Shown piece by piece: positions 37,481 to 45,941 of a stretch of DNA of 64,000 nt; within the stretch, counting starts at the first letter, position 1, and every line of letters starts with the position of its first letter. The translations under genes were made by a program, and so were the position numbers. The stretch covers positions 42,478 to 106,477 of the forward strand of contig JAUXWS010000041.1 of the NCBI GenBank assembly GCA_030685015.1, in the 5' to 3' direction. The DNA is from a bacterium. GTDB taxonomy: Bacteria; CAIWAD01. Under the pieces are notes generated by a model, which was given only the letters and a program-made list of their open reading frames with translations, searched no databases and had not been told where the DNA came from.

Positions 37481-39426
37481 ACGAGAACCTGCTGCGCGTC
37501 CTGCGCCTGTTCCTCTATGCCTCGATGACGGGCCTTGGCCTGTTCCTGGCCGGGCTGCTGGTCTACACGGCGTTCGTCCAGCAGCAGTTGCCCCATCTGC
37601 CGGAGCGGTTGGGGGATCTGGAGCCGCCCCGCCGCACCACCATCCTGGATCGCAACGGCTTGGTCATCAGCCGCATCGGTTCCTCGCTGCCCGTCTCCCT
37701 GGAGGAGGTGTCGCCCCTCTTCGTCAAGGCGCTCCTGGCCACCGAGGACGATGACTTCCTGGGCCACCATGGCATCGACAAGCAGGCCCTCCTGCGGGCC
37801 TTGCTCAGCCAGATGCTGCCCGGGCGGCGCAGCGGCGGTTCCACCCTGACCCAGCAGCTGGCCAAGAACATGTTCTTCACCTTCGAGAAAAAGGTGGACC
37901 GCAAGCTGCGCGAAATCCTGCTGGCGGTGGCGATGGAGGCCCGCTATGACAAGCGGGACATCCTGGAGGCCTACTGCAACACGGTGGACTTCGGCGCCGG
38001 CAGCATGGGCGTGGAGGCGGCCGCGCAAGAGTATTTCGACCGCTCCGCCTCGGAGCTGGATGTGACGGAGGCCGCCACGCTGGTGGCCATCCTCAACGCG
38101 CCCACCCGCTACAATCCCCGCGCCAACCCGGCCGCCTGCCGCGACCGGCGCAACCTCGTGCTGTCGCGCATGGAGCACCAGGGACACCTGGACCGGGAGA
38201 CGGCGGCCCGCCTCAAAGGCGGCCCGCTCAAGGTCCGGCCGGGCCGGCGCAACAACGCCGGGCACCTGCGGGACTGGATCCTGGCCGACCTGGAGAAGGA
38301 GTACCGGGAAATGGGCCTGGATCCCGAGACCATCCCCTATGCCGGACTGGAGATCCACACCAGCGTGGACGGACGCCTGCAGGACCTGGCCCAGCAATCG
38401 CTCAGCACCTTCTGCGACGGCCTGGAGACCCGCCTGGGCGCCAATGCCACCTCGCTGGACGGCGCGGTGGTGGCGCTGGATCCGCGCAATGGCGAGGTGC
38501 TGGCCCTGGTGGGCGGTCGAGACTACTTGACCAGCGCCTTCAACTGCGCGCTGAGCCCCAACCGCCAGCCGGGGAGCAGCTTCAAGCCCTTCTTCTATTA
38601 CACCACGCTGCGCAACGGCTGGTCGCCCCTGGACATCGTGGTGGACAGCGTGCAGAGCTACCGCCTGCCCGACATGACCTGGACGCCGCGCAATTGGGAC
38701 TACAGCGAGAGCGGCTCGCAGACCTGGGTCTACGGCCTGATGAAGAGTCTCAACGTGGTGGTGGCCGGCGTGGCCATGCGCAGCGACCTGGCCCAGACGA
38801 TCCGCACCGCCCGCGACGCCGGCATCACGGCCCCGCTGGAGCGGAGCCCCAGCCTCACGCTGGGGACTTTCCCTGTCCGGCCGCTGGAGCTGGCCCAGGC
38901 CTACGGCGTCTTCGTCAACCGCGGCATCCGCTCCGACGCCTTCGTCGTGCGGCACGTGACAGACCGCTTCGGGCGCGAGGTGCTGCGCCACAAAGCCCGG
39001 CAACGGCAGGCCTTTGATCCGGTGGAGAGCTACCTGGTGCTGGACATGCTGCGGGGCGCCGTGCGTTACGGCACGGGCGGCGATTTGCTCTCCGTGCCCT
39101 TCACGGGCGATCTGGGGGGCAAGACGGGCACCACCGACGATTACCGGGACAGCTGGTTCTGCGCCGTGATGCCGCGCCTGGTCTGTGTGAGCTGGGTGGG
39201 CAACCGCGACAACCACCCCATGCGCTTCTCCCGCGAGGCGGGCGTGACCGGGGCGGCGGGCGGCCTCAAGGTCTTCAAGGCCATGCTGCCGCAACTGGAG
39301 GAGATTCTGGGCCGGCAGGGAAATTTCCCTGTGCCCGATGGGGTCGAGTTCCGCAGCGTCAACCTGTGGAGCGGCCGCGAGGACGCCAATGGGCCGCGCC
39401 TTGCCCTGCGCATGATCGACTTGTGA
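37477..39426 (+). CDS. Class A penicillin-binding protein (PBP1-type)
   Basis: 649 residues. After one N-terminal membrane helix the GT51 glycosyltransferase has ATEDDDFLGHHGID (catalytic Glu) and GGSTLTQQLAKNMFF. The transpeptidase has the Ser of SSFK at residue 367, SLN in MKSLNVVVAG, and KTGTTDDYRDSWF. It polymerises and cross-links peptidoglycan. Length is short for E. coli PBP1a but normal for PBP1C/2c-like forms. The GTG start overlaps the upstream stop. Confidence 0.95.
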   Translation: MNENLLRVLRLFLYASMTGLGLFLAGLLVYTAFVQQQLPHLPERLGDLEPPRRTTILDRNGLVISRIGSSLPVSLEEVSPLFVKALLATEDDDFLGHHGIDKQALLRALLSQMLPGRRSGGSTLTQQLAKNMFFTFEKKVDRKLREILLAVAMEARYDKRDILEAYCNTVDFGAGSMGVEAAAQEYFDRSASELDVTEAATLVAILNAPTRYNPRANPAACRDRRNLVLSRMEHQGHLDRETAARLKGGPLKVRPGRRNNAGHLRDWILADLEKEYREMGLDPETIPYAGLEIHTSVDGRLQDLAQQSLSTFCDGLETRLGANATSLDGAVVALDPRNGEVLALVGGRDYLTSAFNCALSPNRQPGSSFKPFFYYTTLRNGWSPLDIVVDSVQSYRLPDMTWTPRNWDYSESGSQTWVYGLMKSLNVVVAGVAMRSDLAQTIRTARDAGITAPLERSPSLTLGTFPVRPLELAQAYGVFVNRGIRSDAFVVRHVTDRFGREVLRHKARQRQAFDPVESYLVLDMLRGAVRYGTGGDLLSVPFTGDLGGKTGTTDDYRDSWFCAVMPRLVCVSWVGNRDNHPMRFSREAGVTGAAGGLKVFKAMLPQLEEILGRQGNFPVPDGVEFRSVNLWSGREDANGPRLALRMIDL

Positions 39427-39512
39427 GCGCGCCGGACTGTGGCGGTCGGACTTGATGGCTGGCGCAAAGCGGATGCGGGAGGGATGACCGCGGCTGAGGA
39501 CGAAGGACTGAG

Positions 39513-40844
39513 GTGGCGATGAGGATGGGCCTGGAACAGGGGTTGGAGACGGCGCGCCTGGCCGGCAAGCTTACGCTGGCCTATGCCGTGGCGGCCTGGC
39601 TGCTCTACCTGCTGCTGGGGCTGGCGCTCCCCGGTCTGCTTGCCAAGGGTGGCTGGCTTCTTGCGCTGGCCCTGATCCTGGCCCTGCCCGTGCCCCGCCT
39701 GCTCACCCGCCGGCGGGAAGGGCGCGAGCCCGCCGCCCTCGCCGCCGCCTGGGAGGCGATCGACCGGCGCGACGCCGTCCAGCTGGCCGCCTTCCATCAG
39801 AGCCGGATCCAATGGGCGGGCATGTCCCCCGGACGCCGAGTCCAGTGGGAGGACCAGCTGCTTGAGGCTTGGACGCGCCTGCCCGGCGGCCAGATCAGCG
39901 CGGGGGCGGGGTCCCTGCTCGAGCTGCTGCACCGGCGCCCCCTCCTGGCGGCGCGCGAGGTGGAGCTGCTGCGCCGCCTGGATCCGGCCCAGGTTGATCC
40001 TTTGGACCTGCTGGGTCTCTGGAACAGGGTGGATGCCGCCGGCCTGCCCCTCGACCATGCCTGCCTCAATCGTGTCCTGCGTGGCCTGCCGGCCCCCCAG
40101 CGGTGGCGCGCCCTGCGCCGGGTGCGGCCCCTCCTGTTTCAGCTGGCCCGGGAGGGCCACGAAGCGGCCGGCGAATTGCTGCGCGGCGCGCTGGACCGCG
40201 GCGCCCTGGTGCGGGCGGATCTGCCCGAGGATCTCAGCGTCGCCCTGGGCGAAGGGGAAGAGGCGAGGCCGGAGGCGCCGCCAGAAGGAAGGATCAGCCC
40301 CAGTGCCATGGGTCTGCTGGGGAAGGCCATGAGCCAGGTGTCCCGACAGGCGGGCACGGGCGCCCGCCAGCTGCGCGCCTCCTGGGTGCGGCCCGCCATC
40401 CTCGCCAGTGCGGTGGTCCTGGCCCTGCTGGCCAGCCGCGGATTGCGCCAGCCAAGCCCCACGCTCCAGGCCCCTTCCGTCTCGAAGCTGGCATACGCGC
40501 CACCGGCCAATGTCCACGGCGGTTTTACCCTGCAGGTGACGGCCAGCCGGGACAGTCTGCAGGTGGTTCACCAGGTGGAGGCCCTGCATCAGGCGGAGAT
40601 CTATGCCTACGCCCTGCCGCCGCGCCAGAACTCGACCTGGTATCGGGTGCGCCTCGGCTGGTTCGCCGAGCGCGCCGCGGCGGATTCCACGGCATCGCTG
40701 CTGAAGGCCCGGGGCCACATCGATGAATGGTACGTGGCCAACTTCGATCTTGCCGGTCGGCTGCATGAGCCGTCGCCCGGCGTTCCCGGTGGCGGGACGA
40801 CCCTTGAGATGCGGGGAGGACCCGCCGGGAAGGAGCATCCATGA
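39513..40844 (+). CDS. Membrane protein with C-terminal SPOR domain
   Basis: 443 residues. Two N-terminal membrane segments (about 22-62), a long charged helical cytoplasmic part, another membrane helix at about 294-311, then a periplasmic SPOR-like domain GGFTLQVTASRDS ... TWYRVRLGWFAERAAADSTA (about 332-410). SPOR domains bind denuded glycan strands at division sites. The position after a PBP agrees with a septal or cell-wall role. Start is a GTG; an ATG two codons later is equally possible. The stop overlaps the next start (ATGA). Confidence 0.75.
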   Translation: MAMRMGLEQGLETARLAGKLTLAYAVAAWLLYLLLGLALPGLLAKGGWLLALALILALPVPRLLTRRREGREPAALAAAWEAIDRRDAVQLAAFHQSRIQWAGMSPGRRVQWEDQLLEAWTRLPGGQISAGAGSLLELLHRRPLLAAREVELLRRLDPAQVDPLDLLGLWNRVDAAGLPLDHACLNRVLRGLPAPQRWRALRRVRPLLFQLAREGHEAAGELLRGALDRGALVRADLPEDLSVALGEGEEARPEAPPEGRISPSAMGLLGKAMSQVSRQAGTGARQLRASWVRPAILASAVVLALLASRGLRQPSPTLQAPSVSKLAYAPPANVHGGFTLQVTASRDSLQVVHQVEALHQAEIYAYALPPRQNSTWYRVRLGWFAERAAADSTASLLKARGHIDEWYVANFDLAGRLHEPSPGVPGGGTTLEMRGGPAGKEHP

Positions 40845-42601
40845 CGAGCCGAGCCGTGGCGCGAGGTCTGTTGGCAATAGTGCTGGCGCTGCCGGCGGCC
40901 GGGTTGGACATGCCCGTCCTCATCCGCGAATTGAGTTCGCCCGCCTATCAGGGCCGGCGCGCCGGGGAGCCGGGCGGAGCCCTGGCCGCGAAGCGCCTGG
41001 AGCAGGAGCTGGCGGCCCTGGGCCTGGCGCCGCTGGCGGGCTTCCCGGACCACAGCCATTACTTCAGCTTCCGGGAAGAGGCACGGGTGCAGCAGGCGCG
41101 CCTGGGCCGGCTGGATGCCGCGGGCGGCGTGCGGGACCTCCCCGCCGCCACGTGGCAGCCCATGGCCGCCTCGTCCTCGGGCTTCATCCACGCCCCCGTC
41201 CTCTTCTGTGGATTCGGCATTGTGGCGCCGGAGCTGGGTTGGAACGATCTGCAGGGCGCCACCCTGGCGGGCAAGGCCGTCCTCATCGTGCGCCAGGTGC
41301 CCGATGGACTGGGCGACGGCTCGCCGGCCTGGCGGGAGGCCTGCCGGCTGGAGCGGCGTCTGGCCGCGGCGCGGGCGGGCGGCGCCGCCGCCGTGCTGGT
41401 GGCGGACAGCCCCTTCACCGAGCGGGCGGAGCTGCTGCGCCTGGGCAGACTGGACGCCGCCCTGGACACGGGCGGGCCGCTCCTGGCCTCCCTTTCCGCC
41501 AGCGCCGCCGACAGCCTCCTGGCCCCCGCCGGACAGGCCTTGCGCACCCTGGTGTCAAAAGCCTCCCGGTCGCGCAAGGCGCAGCCGCCCCTTGCCGTGC
41601 CGGGCCTGGTGGAGCTGGAGATCCGCCAACAGGCGGCGGAGCGCCACAGCCGCAACCTGGGCGCCGCCATCCCGGGCAACGGCCGGGCGGCGGATCGCTG
41701 GATCCTGCTGGGCGCCCACTACGACCACCTGGGGATGGGGGCCGATGGCCGCACGCTCCACCCCGGCGCCGACGACAACGCCAGCGGCACGGCCATGCTG
41801 TTGGAGACGGCCCGGCGCCTGCAGGCCTCCCTTGCGGGGAAGGAGGGCGAGCGCCGCTCCCTGGCCCTTGTGCTCTTCGGTGGGGAGGAGTTGGGTCGCC
41901 TCGGCTCGCGCAGCCTGCTCCGCGCCAGGCCGGCCTGGATCGACTCGCTGGACCTGATGGTCAACCTCGACATGGTGGGCCGCCTGCGGGACGAGGCGCT
42001 GCAGGTGCTGGGCGGCGGGGAGCATCCCGAGCTGACGCCCTCCCTGGAGCGGGCCGCGGCGGAGGCGGGGCTGCGCGCCCTGCCCTGCCCAGAAGCCCCC
42101 GGCGGCGACCACGAGAGTTTCCGCGAGGCGGACATCCCCGCCCTCATGCTCTTCACCGGCCCCCACGAGGACTACCACCAGCCAACGGACACGGCCGACC
42201 GCCTCAACCTGGAGGGCCTGGAGCCCGTGGCGCGCACCCTGGCGGGGTGGATCCCGGCCCTGCTGGATCCAGGGCTGGCCGTGGGGCGGGTCGCGCCAAC
42301 GGCGCGGAAGCAGCCGGAGGGCGGCGCCCCCATCCGGGTGGCCCTTGGCATCGTGCCCGGTTACGAGAGTGCGGGCGAAGGAATGACGGTCCAGGACGTG
42401 AAGGCGGGCAGCGCGGCGGAGCGGGCCGGCCTCAGGCCAGGCGACCGCATCGTCGCCCTGGGGCGCCACCCCGTGGCCAACATCCATGACTACACCTTCG
42501 CCCTGCGCCACTTCGCGTCCGGAGACGAGGCGCAGGTGGCGCTGCTGCGCGAGGGCCGTCGCCTGCAGCTGTCGATCCGACTTGAGGAGCGTGTGCGATG
42601 A
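40841..42601 (+). CDS. M28 family metallopeptidase with PA-like insert and C-terminal PDZ
   Basis: 586 residues. Signal peptide at the N terminus; a protease-associated-like region around 100-240 (LQGATLAGKAVLIVRQVPDG); then the zinc aminopeptidase core with ligands in GAHYDHLG, HPGADDNASGT, FGGEELGRLGS, LMVNLDMVG and EDYHQPTDTADR. A PDZ domain ends the protein (GMTVQDVKAGSAAERAGLRP). Such enzymes trim N-terminal residues from peptides outside the cytoplasm. Its ATG overlaps the preceding stop and its TGA overlaps the hutH start. Confidence 0.93.
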   Translation: MTSRAVARGLLAIVLALPAAGLDMPVLIRELSSPAYQGRRAGEPGGALAAKRLEQELAALGLAPLAGFPDHSHYFSFREEARVQQARLGRLDAAGGVRDLPAATWQPMAASSSGFIHAPVLFCGFGIVAPELGWNDLQGATLAGKAVLIVRQVPDGLGDGSPAWREACRLERRLAAARAGGAAAVLVADSPFTERAELLRLGRLDAALDTGGPLLASLSASAADSLLAPAGQALRTLVSKASRSRKAQPPLAVPGLVELEIRQQAAERHSRNLGAAIPGNGRAADRWILLGAHYDHLGMGADGRTLHPGADDNASGTAMLLETARRLQASLAGKEGERRSLALVLFGGEELGRLGSRSLLRARPAWIDSLDLMVNLDMVGRLRDEALQVLGGGEHPELTPSLERAAAEAGLRALPCPEAPGGDHESFREADIPALMLFTGPHEDYHQPTDTADRLNLEGLEPVARTLAGWIPALLDPGLAVGRVAPTARKQPEGGAPIRVALGIVPGYESAGEGMTVQDVKAGSAAERAGLRPGDRIVALGRHPVANIHDYTFALRHFASGDEAQVALLREGRRLQLSIRLEERVR

Positions 42602-44151
42602 ATCCCGTGATACAGGTGGGCAGCAGCTGGCTGGACATCGCGACGCTGGCCGAAGTGGCCGCCGGGGCGGGCACCTTCGAGTTGACCGCCGAGGCGAGGC
42701 GGGCCGTGGAGGAGAGCCGCGCCTTCGTGGACGCCGCCGTCGTCCGCGGGGACGTCATCTATGGCATCACCACCGGCTTCGGCGCCCTGCAGCAGGTGCA
42801 GATCGCCCCCGAGGACCAAGGCCGCCTCCAGCACAACCTGCTGGTCAGCCACGCCGTCTCAACCGGTCAACCGCTGGCGCCGGAGGTGGTGCGGGCCATG
42901 CTGCTCCTGCGCGCCCACAGCCTGGCCCAGGGTTGCAGCGGCGTGCGTCCAGTCGTGATCGAACGATTGCTGGAGCTGCTGCACCGCGATCTGCTGCCCC
43001 ATGTGCCGGCCCTGGGCTCGGTGGGGGCCTCGGGGGACCTGTCCCCCCTGTCCCACATGGCGCTTCCCCTCATCGGCGAGGGCAAGCTCATGTATCACGG
43101 GGCCTGGAAGCCCGCCTCCTGGGTGCTGGAGATCGAGGGGCTGGCGCCCCTGGTGCTCGAGGCGAAGGAGGGCCTGGCCCTCAACAACGGCACCCAGTTC
43201 ATGACGGCCGCCGCCGCCCTGCTCCTGCACAAGGCCGAGCGGCTGGCCCGCACGGCCGACATCGCCCTCGCCCTGACCCTGGAGGCCCTCCAGGGCAAGT
43301 CCGCCGCCTTTGATCCACGCATCCACGCCCTGCGCCGACACCCGGGCCAGGAGGCGGTGGCGGACAATGTGCGCCGGTTGACCGTCGGATCGGATCGGGT
43401 GGACGCGCGGGATCCCGCCCATCCGCGGGTGCAGGACTCCTACAGTGTGCGCTGCGCTCCCCAGGTGCACGGGGCCTGCCGCGACACCTTCACCCAGCTG
43501 CGCGCCGCCGTGGAGCGCGAGATGAACGCCGTCACGGACAACCCCCTCGTCTTCGCGGCGGATGGCGAGTTCTTGAGCGGCGGCAACTTCCACGGCGAGC
43601 CGATGGCCTTCTGCCTGGACTTCCTCAAAGTGGCCCTCTGCGAGTTGGCCAGCATCTCGGAGCGCCGCACGGCCAAGCTGATGGACGCCTCCCAGAACCA
43701 CGGGCTGCCGCCCTTCCTCGTCACGCGTAGCGGGATCAACTCCGGCATGATGATCTGCCAGTACACGGCGGCGGCCCTCGTCTCCAAGAACAAGACCCTG
43801 GCCCATCCTGACAGCGTGGACTCCATTCCCACCAGCGCCAATCAGGAGGACCATGTCAGCATGGGCGCCAACGCGGCCCTGCACGCGCTCGAGATCGCCG
43901 ACCACGTGGGCACGGTGCTGGCCATCGAGGTGCTGGCCGGGCATTACGGCAACCGCTTCCGCGGCGGGCAGCCCGGCCGTGGCAGTGCCGCGGCGCTGAT
44001 GGCGGCCGCCACCTGCCTGGCGGGGGAGGCCGCCCGCGGCGACGAGGTGGTGGACCACGACTTCCGCAGCGAGTACCACGCCCTCAAGCAGCTGATCGAG
44101 TCGGGGGCCCTCCTGCGCGCCGTGGAGGGCGAGGTGGGCGGCTTGGCTTGA
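42598..44151 (+). CDS. hutH: Histidine ammonia-lyase family enzyme
   Basis: 517 residues. SVGASGDLSPLSHMALPLIG holds the Ala144-Ser145-Gly146 triad that cyclises to the MIO cofactor. YGITTGFGALQQVQI, QDSYSVRCAPQVHGACRDT and GGNFHGEPMAF are histidase-type signatures. The reaction is L-histidine to urocanate and ammonia. No other hut genes are present; it sits in an envelope gene run, joined to the peptidase gene by ATGA. A different aromatic amino-acid lyase activity cannot be excluded. Confidence 0.9.
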   Translation: MNPVIQVGSSWLDIATLAEVAAGAGTFELTAEARRAVEESRAFVDAAVVRGDVIYGITTGFGALQQVQIAPEDQGRLQHNLLVSHAVSTGQPLAPEVVRAMLLLRAHSLAQGCSGVRPVVIERLLELLHRDLLPHVPALGSVGASGDLSPLSHMALPLIGEGKLMYHGAWKPASWVLEIEGLAPLVLEAKEGLALNNGTQFMTAAAALLLHKAERLARTADIALALTLEALQGKSAAFDPRIHALRRHPGQEAVADNVRRLTVGSDRVDARDPAHPRVQDSYSVRCAPQVHGACRDTFTQLRAAVEREMNAVTDNPLVFAADGEFLSGGNFHGEPMAFCLDFLKVALCELASISERRTAKLMDASQNHGLPPFLVTRSGINSGMMICQYTAAALVSKNKTLAHPDSVDSIPTSANQEDHVSMGANAALHALEIADHVGTVLAIEVLAGHYGNRFRGGQPGRGSAAALMAAATCLAGEAARGDEVVDHDFRSEYHALKQLIESGALLRAVEGEVGGLA

Positions 44152-44163
44152 CGGAGACCGTTC

Positions 44164-45738
44164 ATGGGTGCCTACAACCTCTACCTGCTGGATGAGACGC
44201 GCGATCCCAAGGTGATCGCCCGCCTGGCCCGCATCACCGGCCTATCGGAACCCCTGGTGCGGCGCGAGCTGCGGCATCCTCCCTTCCTTGTCCTGCGCGA
44301 GCACGGCCTCTCCCAGGCCGTGGCCGTGCGCCGGGACTTCGAGCAGATGGGCCTCACCCTCCGCCTCGAGTTGGTGGAGGAGCCCAGCGGTGATCGCACC
44401 CATCCTTTGGCCGGCCAGCAGGCTCCGGCCGATGGTGGGGAGATCGTGCTGGAGGAGGGCGCCGGCTTCACCCGCAGCGGCGCCGCGCCGGCCGGACCCC
44501 CGGCTGGTCGCGCCAGGCGGGCCTGGCAGCCCCGCCTTCGCCGGCGCTCGCTGCTCTGGGTGATGGCGGCCCTGGTGGTGGCCGCCCTGCTGCAATGGTC
44601 CCTCCGTCCGGCGTCGCCCCGCCCCGCCGGACTGGAGCCCCCGCCCGACCTGGCCAGGGAGATGCCGCTTCTGCAGGAAGGGCTGGCCGCCGCCCTGGCG
44701 GCGGGCAACACTGACAAGGCGCTGATGGACAGCTTGATTCGATGCGTAGGCGAGCTGGAGGGCAGGGTCCGCCCCGTCTGGGAGAGCCTGTCCCGCCGCG
44801 AGCGCGAGATGGTGGAGGACCTGCTTGCCCAACGCCAGACCCTGGTCCTGCGCCGGGCGGCGAGCAGGGAGCCGCCGGCGGTGGTCTGGAGCGCCCGGGA
44901 TCTGCGCGAAGTGGAGGCCGGCGGACCGGGCCGCGAGGAGTTCTGGCACAGAGTGGCGGTTCAGTGGGGCCGGCGCGAGGCGCCGGCCAGCCTGGGCGAA
45001 CAGATGGCCCTGGAGCGCCTGGAGGCGGAACTGGAAAGGATCGCCGCCGGGCGCGCCGACCCGGAGGCCCGCGCCCGCCTGGCCGGCCTGGAGCGGCAGG
45101 ATCCCGCGGGTCGGCAGCGCCTGGGCGCCCTGCGCCTGGCCGGAAGTTTGCGCCAGAAGGGCATTGTCTGGACGGGGGAGGGCGCCGCCGCCCTGGGCTG
45201 GGCGGATCTGCCCGATTCCACCGTGCTGGAGGTGCGCGGCGACCAGGGAGCCCTGCAGACGGCCCAGGTGGTGGATGGCCGGCTGGTCTTCGATCCGGCC
45301 GGCGAGGTCCTGACCGGCGTCTCCGTGCGCCTGGCCGCCCTGGAACGGCAGCCCCGCGGCCTGCGGCGCCTGCTGGAGGCCGGCCTGCTCCTGCTGGAGC
45401 CCGGCCTCTTTTTCGGCACCATCCCCGGCGGCAGCCTGCCCCGGCTGGACCCTGCCCTGGCCGCGGCCCAGTGGGAGAAATCCGGCGACCCGGCCCTCAA
45501 GGAGGAACTGCGCCGCCTGGGCCTGCAAGGGGACGACCTGCGCCGGCCCGTCCTGGCGCTGGATTCCGGGGAGGGCGTCGCGGAGCCCGATCTGGCGGAT
45601 TGGCTGCGGGCCGCCGCCGCGCGCTATCGCCAAGCCCGCACCTGGCCGCAGCGCCTCGAGCTGCGTACGCCCACCGGCCGCTATCGGGTCACGGGCTGCG
45701 AGCTTTGGCACCTGACCCGGCAGGGGACCGAAGAGTGA
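44164..45738 (+). CDS. Membrane-anchored hypothetical protein with ribosomal L7/L12-CTD-like N terminus
   Basis: 524 residues. Residues 1-75 (YNLYLLDETRDPKVIARLARITGLSEPLVRREL, split here by position only) look like the small alpha/beta fold of L7/L12 C-terminal domains. A Gly/Pro/Arg-rich linker leads to one membrane helix at about 135-150 (LLWVMAALVVAALLQWSL). The outer part is helical and charged, then beta-rich with LRTPTGRYRVTGCELWHLTR near the end. No known family. It starts 12 bp after hutH and closes the run. Confidence 0.6.
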   Translation: MGAYNLYLLDETRDPKVIARLARITGLSEPLVRRELRHPPFLVLREHGLSQAVAVRRDFEQMGLTLRLELVEEPSGDRTHPLAGQQAPADGGEIVLEEGAGFTRSGAAPAGPPAGRARRAWQPRLRRRSLLWVMAALVVAALLQWSLRPASPRPAGLEPPPDLAREMPLLQEGLAAALAAGNTDKALMDSLIRCVGELEGRVRPVWESLSRREREMVEDLLAQRQTLVLRRAASREPPAVVWSARDLREVEAGGPGREEFWHRVAVQWGRREAPASLGEQMALERLEAELERIAAGRADPEARARLAGLERQDPAGRQRLGALRLAGSLRQKGIVWTGEGAAALGWADLPDSTVLEVRGDQGALQTAQVVDGRLVFDPAGEVLTGVSVRLAALERQPRGLRRLLEAGLLLLEPGLFFGTIPGGSLPRLDPALAAAQWEKSGDPALKEELRRLGLQGDDLRRPVLALDSGEGVAEPDLADWLRAAAARYRQARTWPQRLELRTPTGRYRVTGCELWHLTRQGTEE

Positions 45739-45941
45739 CCATTCCGGGCATGGACGCCTTCCCTGCACGCCCCACGCCCCCGTGGCCCACACAGAACCGG
45801 CCCTGGGGCTTCGACGTCGACCACCCGGACTGGGTGTCTCAGAAATGGGCCGGCATGTGCGGCACATGGTGGACATTCCGTCATGGGGCGTGGGCGTTGA
45901 AGCTCGTTTCTTGCCCGATCATCAGCAGGAGGGATCACACC

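Noticed and set aside
44742-45941. Frame open far upstream of the first large secreted protein
   Set aside because: It is out of frame with the gene at 44164-45738; the signal peptide and AGGAGGG place the true start at 45942.
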